This document shows, piece by piece, positions 57,977 through 64,000 of a stretch of DNA of 64,000 nt. Both the position numbers and the translations under genes were made by a program. The stretch's first letter is position 1. Each line of letters opens with the position of its first letter. The notes below the pieces were generated by a model. The model did not search any database. It was not told the origin of the DNA and saw nothing but the letters and a program-made list of their open reading frames with translations. The stretch spans positions 1,984,001 through 2,048,000 of the forward strand of contig NZ_CP025003.1 of NCBI RefSeq assembly GCF_002812485.1, in the 5' to 3' direction. The stretch comes from Dickeya fangzhongdai. Lineage in GTDB: Bacteria; Pseudomonadota; Gammaproteobacteria; Enterobacterales; Enterobacteriaceae.

Positions 57977-59143
57977 ATGAATAAAAAGATCATGGCGCTT
58001 GGCGCACTGCTATTTCTGGCACAGGCTTCGGCCGCGCCGGTCAGTATTGAAGTGCTTGACGCCACCATTAAAGATAAAAAAATCGCCGATGCCGATGTGT
58101 TGCTGCAACGTGACGGCGCACAGACGGCGGTAGGGCGTACCAATACCCAGGGACAGGCGCAGTTGTCGCCGGCGTTTACCGCCGATGAGAATGCCTTGCT
58201 GATTATCAAAAAACCGGGGTTTTCCAACCTGGTGGTCAAGTGCCCGTGCGACGGCCTGACCTACGCCATCAGCCCGGTGATGAAAAATCTGGACGGGATG
58301 CGCATCGTGCTGACCTGGGGCGCTAACCCAGCCGACCTCGATTCGCATCTGGTCTATGGCAACAGCCATATTTACTTCGAACATAAAAATGGGCCGGACG
58401 CCAATCTGGATGTGGATGACATCGACAGCTACGGCCCGGAAACCATCACCATCGAGAAAAAGCGTTTTGGCGAAAGCTACCTGTATGCGGTACACGACTA
58501 CACGCATATTCATCAGCCGGATCAGGCCGCGCTCTCGAACAGTCAGGCGAAAGTGTTTGTCTACGTCGGGCAATCGCTGGTCAGAACCTATAGTGTGCCG
58601 CGCAATCAGGTCGGCAACCTGTGGACGGTGTTCCGCCTGAACCCGAACGGTGATTTTGAGGATATCAACACCATCAAACAAACCGGCTATCAGGACCCCA
58701 ATAACGTTGCTGCCGGGGTGAGCGGCCAACTGTCCGGCCGGGCCGCGACCGGTGCGGTCAACGTCAATCAGGCGGCGGCGAAAGCGCTGAACCGTCAGGG
58801 AGAAGAGGCCTATCGTCGCGGCGATCTGGAAAGCGCGATTGCGTTTTACCAGCAGGCGATCGAGCAGGATGGGGTGTTCAGCCAGGCGTACAGTAATCTG
58901 GGGCTGGCCTACCAGAAACTGGATCGCATCGCGGAAGCCATCTGGGCAAACCGTAAAGCGATCGCGCTGGCGGATGGGGCGAACGCGGCAACGGTGCGCG
59001 CCAGCTCCTACTATAACATCGCCCGAATCTATGAAGCGGCCGGGCAACTGGACGACGCCCTGCGCCATTATCAACTGGCTAAAGCGCAGAAAGACAGCGC
59101 CAGCTACGACCAGGCCATCAGCCGCATCAAAAGCAAGCTGTAA
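57977..59143 (+). CDS. DUF2135 (YfaP-like) and tetratricopeptide repeat protein, secreted
   Basis: A 388-residue protein with a signal peptide (residues 1-20, to ASA). Residues about 20-95 look like a carboxypeptidase-regulatory/beta-sandwich domain; about 100-230 carry the DUF2135 segment LTWGANPADLDSHLVYGNSHIYFEHKNG with several conserved Asp; about 265-385 form three TPR units (GEEAYRRGDLESAIAFYQQAIE first). The function is unknown; YfaP-type proteins often sit with von Willebrand-type or signalling proteins. It lies between dinG and ybiB, which are neighbours in E. coli, so it appears inserted. ATG at 57977 has AAGGA upstream. Confidence 0.78.
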   Translation: MNKKIMALGALLFLAQASAAPVSIEVLDATIKDKKIADADVLLQRDGAQTAVGRTNTQGQAQLSPAFTADENALLIIKKPGFSNLVVKCPCDGLTYAISPVMKNLDGMRIVLTWGANPADLDSHLVYGNSHIYFEHKNGPDANLDVDDIDSYGPETITIEKKRFGESYLYAVHDYTHIHQPDQAALSNSQAKVFVYVGQSLVRTYSVPRNQVGNLWTVFRLNPNGDFEDINTIKQTGYQDPNNVAAGVSGQLSGRAATGAVNVNQAAAKALNRQGEEAYRRGDLESAIAFYQQAIEQDGVFSQAYSNLGLAYQKLDRIAEAIWANRKAIALADGANAATVRASSYYNIARIYEAAGQLDDALRHYQLAKAQKDSASYDQAISRIKSKL

Positions 59144-59319
59144 CGGCTGACCGCGTTTTCTTGCCGCTCCGACTCCGGGGCGGCAACGGCGATTTCACGC
59201 TTCCCCTGTGACAAATTCATGCTATGTTTCCAAATAGTTGTCCTGCCATGACGGGCGTCATCGGCTCGCCCGGTCTATGGGACACCGTCTAACCGTCGCC
59301 TTACCAATGAGAGCACATC

Positions 59320-60288
59320 ATGGATTACACCCGAATCATTAAAGAGGTTGGCCGCGGCAAAAATCATGCGCGCGATCTGGATCAGGACACGGCTTATCAG
59401 CTGTATGGTCAGATACTGAATGATCAGGTGCCTGAGCTGGAGCTGGGCGGGCTGCTGATCGCCTTTCGCATCAAGGGTGAGTCCGAAGCCGAAATGCGCG
59501 GTTTCTATCAGGCGATGAGCGAACAGACGTTGCGTCTGTCCGCGCCGGCCGGCGGTCCGATACCGGTGGTTATCCCCAGCTATAACGGCGCCCGCAAACA
59601 GGCCAACCTGACGCCATTGCTGGCGTTGCTGCTGCACCGGCTGGGGCTGCCGGTGGTGGTGCACGGCGTGAGCAACGACCCGACCCGTGTCACCAGCGAG
59701 GCGATTTTTCGTGAACTGGGCATCGCGCCGGTGAACGACGCGCAGGCAGCACAGCAGCGCCTCGATCGGGGCGAGCCGGTATTTATGCCGGTGTCGCTGC
59801 TGTGCCCCGCCATAGAGCGTCAGTTGGATCTACGCTGGCGTATGGGCGTACGCAACAGCGCCCATACGCTGGCCAAACTGGCTACGCCGTTTGATGAGTC
59901 GGCGGCGCTGCGGCTGGCAAGCGTGTCGCATCCGGAGTACGTCGGCCGGGTCGGCACGTTCTTTCAGGACATTAACGGCCGCGCGTTGTTGATGCACGGC
60001 ACCGAAGGCGAGGTCTACGCTAACCCGCAGCGCTGCCCGGAAATTCATTTTATCCGTGAACAACAGCGGGACATCCTGCAATGGCGGCAGGATATCGTGG
60101 CAGACAGCGCGGCGTTGCCTTCGGCGAAGGATGCTGCCACCACCGCCCGCTGGACGGAGGCCTGTCTGGCGGGCGAGCAGCCGATACCACAGGCGATTCG
60201 CCTGCAACTGGCGTGCTGTCTGGTCGGCAGCGGCGAGGCGGCCTCGATGGAGCAGGCGGTCTCGACGATACGAAAACGACTGGGTTGA
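59320..60288 (+). CDS. ybiB: TrpD2-family nucleic acid-binding protein YbiB
   Basis: A 322-residue protein with the anthranilate phosphoribosyltransferase fold (E. coli YbiB, 320). The N-terminal helical domain (KNHARDLDQDTAYQLYGQIL) and the TrpD-like core with VVHGVSNDPTRVTSEAIF are visible, but the PRPP loop is degenerate. E. coli YbiB binds nucleic acid and does not act as TrpD; in E. coli it follows dinG and responds to DNA damage. Here a DUF2135 gene separates the two. Confidence 0.92.
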   Translation: MDYTRIIKEVGRGKNHARDLDQDTAYQLYGQILNDQVPELELGGLLIAFRIKGESEAEMRGFYQAMSEQTLRLSAPAGGPIPVVIPSYNGARKQANLTPLLALLLHRLGLPVVVHGVSNDPTRVTSEAIFRELGIAPVNDAQAAQQRLDRGEPVFMPVSLLCPAIERQLDLRWRMGVRNSAHTLAKLATPFDESAALRLASVSHPEYVGRVGTFFQDINGRALLMHGTEGEVYANPQRCPEIHFIREQQRDILQWRQDIVADSAALPSAKDAATTARWTEACLAGEQPIPQAIRLQLACCLVGSGEAASMEQAVSTIRKRLG

Positions 60289-60304
60289 TCGTAACGATTA
60301 ACGA

Positions 60305-60370
60305 TATACCCAAAATAATTCGGGTTGCCGGAAAGCCAACGCGCCTGCGACTCGAAGTAGGACGGATATA
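60305..60370. repeat. Short ERIC-like element (internally deleted)
   Basis: TATACCCAAAATAATTCGGG at the left end and GACTCGAAGTAGGACGGATATA-like right end are the two arms of enterobacterial repetitive intergenic consensus elements. The middle of the usual 127 bp is missing, leaving 66 bp, a common short form. It lies 17 bases upstream of the M3 peptidase start. Confidence 0.75.
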
Positions 60371-60386
60371 AGAAAGGAACAACCAC

Positions 60387-62252
60387 ATGCAACAGGCTAA
60401 GGCGTATTTTGACGCCCTGAACCGCGATTATCTGGCGGTGCATCAAACCAAAGAGGATCTTTTCTGGCAGCGTTATATGGGAACCGGCGACGAAACCGTT
60501 TCCGCCCGTTTCGCTGAAGCGGAAAGCGCCTGGAAACGTTTTATCTCGCAGTCATCTCGTCTGGCCGAACTGCGGCAACACCTCGCCGCCGTTGAGGCCG
60601 CCCCCGCCGGCGAGGCGCGTGACGCGCTGCTGCACGGCTTGCGCGGCTGGTACCGCTTTTTTGACTGCAATGTGATTGAAGATCCGCAGGCTCAGGCGCT
60701 GATGGATGAGCTAATCGCCGCCGAAAACGATCTGTTTTCCCGCCGTAAAACCCATCAACCCACCCACCTCAATGAGCAGGGCGAGCGGGTTTCCGCTTCG
60801 CTGGGCGAGCTGCTGACCAATCAGGCCACCAATGATAACGAGGAGTGCCGCCGCAGTTCGCAGCAGGCGCTGCGTGACCTGGAACAGTGGCTGGTCAATC
60901 ACGGATTCCCGGCGCTGGTCAGCCTGCGTAACCGTTTTGCGCGCCAGATGGGCTATCGCAACTACTTTGATTACAAGGTGAACAAAACCGAGCGGATGAC
61001 GCCGGAACAGCTGTTCGCCATTCTGGACCGTTTTGAAGCGCAAACGCGTGACGCCAACCTGCGCAGCCTGCGTCAACTGGCGGCGGAAAAAGGCGAAGCG
61101 GCGTTGCAGCCGTGGAATGTGCGTTACGCCAGCACCGGCGATGTTACCCGCCAGTTGGATCCTTATTTCCCGTTCGCCGCGTCGCTGTCCCGCTGGGTCA
61201 ACAGCTTCAAGCGCCTGCATATCGGTTTTAGCAGCGCACAGATGCAACTCGACCTGCTGGTGCGCAAAGGCAAATATGAAAACGGCTTCATGCACCAGCC
61301 GGTGCCGCCGTTTGTCGATCAGGGCCAGTGGTTGCCCGCGCGCATCAACTTTACCAGTCTGGCGCAGCCGGATCAGGTCGGCAGCGGCTCCAACGGCATC
61401 AACACGCTGTTCCATGAGGGCGGCCATGCGGCGCATTTCGCCAATATCCGCCAGAATGCGCCCTGTTTCGCCCAGGAGTTTCCGCCGACCTCGATGGCTT
61501 ACGCCGAAACTCAGTCGATGTTTTGCGATAGCTTGCTGCAGGATGCCGACTGGCTAAAACGCTATGCGCATAACGCACAGGGCGAACCGATCCCCGATGC
61601 GCTGATTCAGGCCGATATCCGTGCTCGTCAGCCGATGCGTGCCTTCAACGAACGCCATATTCTGCTGGTGCCGTATTTTGAATGGCAACTGTACTGCATG
61701 GATGACGCGGAACGTACCCCCGAGGCGATTTTGCAACTGGCGCGCGATACCGAATTGCGCATTCTCGGCATCAACGGCAGCCCGCGTCCGACCATGGCGA
61801 TTCCGCATCTGCTGTCGATGGAGTCGGCCTGTTCGTATCAGGGCTATCTGCTGGCGATGATGGCGGTGGAGCAAACGCGGCATTTCTTCCAACAGCGCGA
61901 CGGCTACCTGACCGATAACCCGGCGATCGGACCGGATCTGATGCGCCATTACTGGCAGCCCGGCAACAGCCTGACCCATGATGAAACGTTGCGCAGCCTG
62001 ACCGGCGAAGGGTTCAATCCGGATTATCTGGCCCGTGAATGCAACCTGACGGTGGAGGAGGCGTGGCGGCAGGCGCAGGCGACTATCGACGCCGCCGTGG
62101 CGCGCCCGCAACCGGCGGCGGATTTCGACCTTAACGCCCGTATCCGGGTGGTGGACGGCGATGCGGTGCTGGCGGACAACCAGGACGGCGACGACGCCAT
62201 GTGTCAGGCGTTCGCTCGCGTAATTGAAGACGCTTACCCGACTCACGCCTGA
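60387..62252 (+). CDS. M3 family metallopeptidase (oligoendopeptidase-like)
   Basis: A 621-residue zinc peptidase. The motif FHEGGHAAHF places HEGGH at residues 343-347; the third ligand Glu is expected in the MAYAETQSMF segment about 27 residues later. The N-terminal two thirds are helical, as in PepF and Pz-peptidase. No signal peptide, so it should act on oligopeptides in the cytoplasm. RBS: AGAAAGGAAC 10 bases upstream. It follows ybiB but is separated by the ERIC-like element. Confidence 0.9.
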   Translation: MQQAKAYFDALNRDYLAVHQTKEDLFWQRYMGTGDETVSARFAEAESAWKRFISQSSRLAELRQHLAAVEAAPAGEARDALLHGLRGWYRFFDCNVIEDPQAQALMDELIAAENDLFSRRKTHQPTHLNEQGERVSASLGELLTNQATNDNEECRRSSQQALRDLEQWLVNHGFPALVSLRNRFARQMGYRNYFDYKVNKTERMTPEQLFAILDRFEAQTRDANLRSLRQLAAEKGEAALQPWNVRYASTGDVTRQLDPYFPFAASLSRWVNSFKRLHIGFSSAQMQLDLLVRKGKYENGFMHQPVPPFVDQGQWLPARINFTSLAQPDQVGSGSNGINTLFHEGGHAAHFANIRQNAPCFAQEFPPTSMAYAETQSMFCDSLLQDADWLKRYAHNAQGEPIPDALIQADIRARQPMRAFNERHILLVPYFEWQLYCMDDAERTPEAILQLARDTELRILGINGSPRPTMAIPHLLSMESACSYQGYLLAMMAVEQTRHFFQQRDGYLTDNPAIGPDLMRHYWQPGNSLTHDETLRSLTGEGFNPDYLARECNLTVEEAWRQAQATIDAAVARPQPAADFDLNARIRVVDGDAVLADNQDGDDAMCQAFARVIEDAYPTHA

Positions 62253-62272
62253 GCGAGTAATCGTCAGGCAAG

Positions 62273-62309
62273 ACCGTCTCCCCCGGCAGCGTAAGCCGCG
62301 GGAGACGGT
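62273..62309. terminator. Bidirectional terminator hairpin after the M3 peptidase
   Basis: A 10-bp perfect inverted repeat (ACCGTCTCCC/GGGAGACGGT) with further pairing inside the loop, between two convergent genes. No T-run follows on the plus strand. Confidence 0.5.
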
Positions 62310-62342
62310 GATTCAGGCCGGTTATTACGCCGACCTTGCCGG

Positions 62343-63458
62343 TCAGGGCTCCAGCCAGCCGGCAACGTCTTTGGCGGCGGCATGGCTGTCAGGGTGACAG
62401 AGTACGGTAATCACGTCTCCGATGTTTTTGGACAGGTTAGATAGCAACATCAGGCACATCAGTCGGTTGAGGGATTTATCGTTCCATGATTTCGCCAGCG
62501 TCAGCAGCGACTCAGCCAACTTCTGGTGATCTTTGGCTTTGAAGTTAATCAGTTCGGCACACTTCTTTATCCCATCGTAAGCGGTAAACAGCACCCCGAA
62601 AGGCGTGACGGAAAAGGCGGATTTCATGGCGCCGATATCGATGTCGTGAATGGCCGTTTTGAGCCCGTCTTTTACCGTTTCGTTAGTGATTTGCAATGGC
62701 GTAATGATTTCCAGCATATCGTACAGGCGAGACTGTTTTTCCATGTAGCCGGAGAAGCTGCTCAAGGCCATCCAGGGCGCCAGCACCATGCCGCCGGATG
62801 TCAACGGACTCACTGTCCCGATGACGGCGCCAAGCCCTTTTGAGGCGACGTAGGCCGACCCTTTTTCCAGTGCAAGCTTGATATAGTCGCCGGTTTTGTC
62901 TTTTGACAGATCTGTCACCGGCAAACTTTCCAGCGCCAGTATCGAACGGGCGGCCACAAATGCAGGCAGCAATACGGGTTTGTCGCTGGAGATCAATTGC
63001 AGAGCCTTTTCGTATGGGTCTGGCGCCTGGACACTGCTTGTGGTCACGGCAGGCGTCGCAAAGAGAATGGATGATAATTCACGCGCGGAGGGGGTGGCGG
63101 CTTTCAGATAAGCATCAAAGTGGTCATACAGTTTCCTGTATGTGTCTATCGGCTGTGAGGCGAACAGATAACTGCCTGCCCTTGATAGCTTTTGTCCCAA
63201 GGCTTCACATTGTGTCGCCTGAGGTTTCGTACCCACTCTGACCTCATTCAGCAGGTTGATATGTACATCCAGCGCAAACCAGGCTTCGGGCGCCAGAATG
63301 CTGATGCATTCCGCGATGGTGACATCCTGACGCATCTCCTCCAGCGCGTTGATGCCGTGCGAAATGTCATTTAAATCCAGTGAATTATAGAATTTGTTAC
63401 CCAGTGATTGGGCGCCTTTGTCCTGCCATTTATTACAGAAATACTCGAAGATATCCAT
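62343..63458 (-). CDS. Hypothetical protein of unknown family
   Basis: A 371-residue protein I do not recognise. It begins MDIFEYFCNKWQDKG, is mostly helical in character and has a central Gly-rich hydrophobic stretch at residues about 205-238 (GAVIGTVSPLTSGG followed by MVLAPWMALSSF) that could insert in a membrane, with no N-terminal signal peptide. Cysteines and Lys are more frequent than in neighbours and codon use is less GC-biased, which may indicate transfer. The second of two adjacent ATGs (63458) has the better spacing (7) from AAAGG. It diverges from the secreted protein gene at 63762. Confidence 0.7.
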   Translation of the reverse strand: MDIFEYFCNKWQDKGAQSLGNKFYNSLDLNDISHGINALEEMRQDVTIAECISILAPEAWFALDVHINLLNEVRVGTKPQATQCEALGQKLSRAGSYLFASQPIDTYRKLYDHFDAYLKAATPSARELSSILFATPAVTTSSVQAPDPYEKALQLISSDKPVLLPAFVAARSILALESLPVTDLSKDKTGDYIKLALEKGSAYVASKGLGAVIGTVSPLTSGGMVLAPWMALSSFSGYMEKQSRLYDMLEIITPLQITNETVKDGLKTAIHDIDIGAMKSAFSVTPFGVLFTAYDGIKKCAELINFKAKDHQKLAESLLTLAKSWNDKSLNRLMCLMLLSNLSKNIGDVITVLCHPDSHAAAKDVAGWLEP

Positions 63459-63461
63459 CAT

Positions 63462-63761
63462 ATAACCTTTTAGTCGTGGGCCTGGGTCAAGCGTAATTTC
63501 GCGCCTCGCCGCCCGCTCGGTTATATCAAGGTCATTTCCAGCGTAAACCGGCCGCCGGGCAACTCTCCATACTCATTTTGTATCGCTAAACCGGTACGGC
63601 TCTCTCGCGCCGGGAGCCGCCCGTGCCTATACTGGTCTGGCGATATCCGCAATGAAAGTGCCTGTTATTAAAAAAGTTTCACCGAACTGTCATCTGCGCC
63701 GATTAGGCTGATGCGGTTTCCTATCCTTGACGATAATTCGTGACAATAAAAAGGACATATC
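63462..63761. other. Divergent intergenic region between two unrecognised genes
   Basis: The 300 bases must contain both promoters. A TTATTAAAAAAG run near 63665 and GC-rich stretches are seen, but no operator, hairpin or repeat that I can support. Confidence 0.4.
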
Positions 63762-64000
63762 ATGCGCTATTCTTACGTGTTTATGGCGGTGGCTTGCTCA
63801 CTGGCGACAGTCCAGGCGCAGGCCGCTTCCCAAAGCGATTCCCAACTGCCGCAAGTCAGCCTGCTGCAAACCACCACCGAGGCCAGCAACAGCGCCCCGG
63901 TCATCGAAATGCAGCAGCAGGTGCAGCAATATCTGCAAAAAGCCTTGCTGGGAACCGCGCCGAAGCTGACCCGCGCGGTGCTGGACAAAGCGCCGGATCA
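63762..64000 (+). CDS. Secreted protein of unknown function, 5' part
   Basis: An open frame of 79 codons running off the window end. It starts MRYSYVFMAVACSLATVQA, a clear signal peptide with cleavage near AQA (residue 22), and continues as a Gln/Ser-rich stretch with a helical VIEMQQQVQQYLQKALLG segment. AAGGA lies 6 bases before the ATG. The product is unknown; it could be periplasmic or exported. Divergent from the hypothetical gene ending at 63458. Confidence 0.6.
   Translation, partial: MRYSYVFMAVACSLATVQAQAASQSDSQLPQVSLLQTTTEASNSAPVIEMQQQVQQYLQKALLGTAPKLTRAVLDKAPD

Overview
The window is enterobacterial chromosome. Gene order at the left end (uvrB, ybhK, moaABCDE, ybhL, then clsB-ybhP-ybhRSFG and rhlE) and at the right end (dinG, ybiB) follows the E. 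coli layout. Protein style, plus soft-rot or plant-associated traits such as a periplasmic BglX, class IV adenylate cyclase and an opine-type locus, point to Pectobacteriaceae, most likely Dickeya. This identification is inference from gene content. There are no rRNA, tRNA, CRISPR or prophage genes.

Layout. 1-9540: 3' part of uvrB, a VOC protein, ybhK, a cyanide-insensitive-type bd oxidase operon (cioAB plus a DUF2474 small protein), and a Moco-riboswitch-led moaABCDE operon. 9541-13461: a Fur-box-preceded ferric iron ABC transporter (sfuABC). 13643-23630: ybhL, a ~350-bp structured repeat, clsB/ybhP, the YbhGFSR exporter (its usual regulator cecR is absent) and rhlE. 23774-24670: a DMT exporter with a 16-bp tandem repeat in its leader. 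25200-32172: a DeoR-type regulator, an Opp/Dpp-type ABC transporter (binding protein, two ATPases, two permeases) and a glycerophosphodiester phosphodiesterase-family enzyme. The gene content and order match the acc (agrocinopine) operon of Agrobacterium Ti plasmids, and codon use looks unlike the neighbours. 32335-43508: AraC regulators, a second DMT exporter, csaA, pepT, an orphan DppA paralogue, dusC, cyaB, queH, pbpG and a GST. 43605-46123: a divergent DeoR regulator and class III aminotransferase. 46181-46534: a second copy of the structured repeat. 46563-51769: nifJ with a GltD-like partner. 52945-62252: bglX, a 35-residue membrane protein, dinG, a DUF2135/TPR protein, ybiB and an M3 peptidase. 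62343-64000: two unrecognised divergent genes, the last cut by the window end.

Most notable. (1) The acc-like operon, which predicts import and cleavage of a sugar-phosphodiester opine or glycerophosphodiester by a plant-associated enterobacterium. (2) Two diverged copies of a repeat (14362-14711 and 46181-46534) whose substitutions are compensatory in several nested stems, strong evidence for a conserved folded RNA carried by a small mobile element. (3) A recurring pattern of about 16-bp tandem duplications just upstream of start codons at five unrelated genes.
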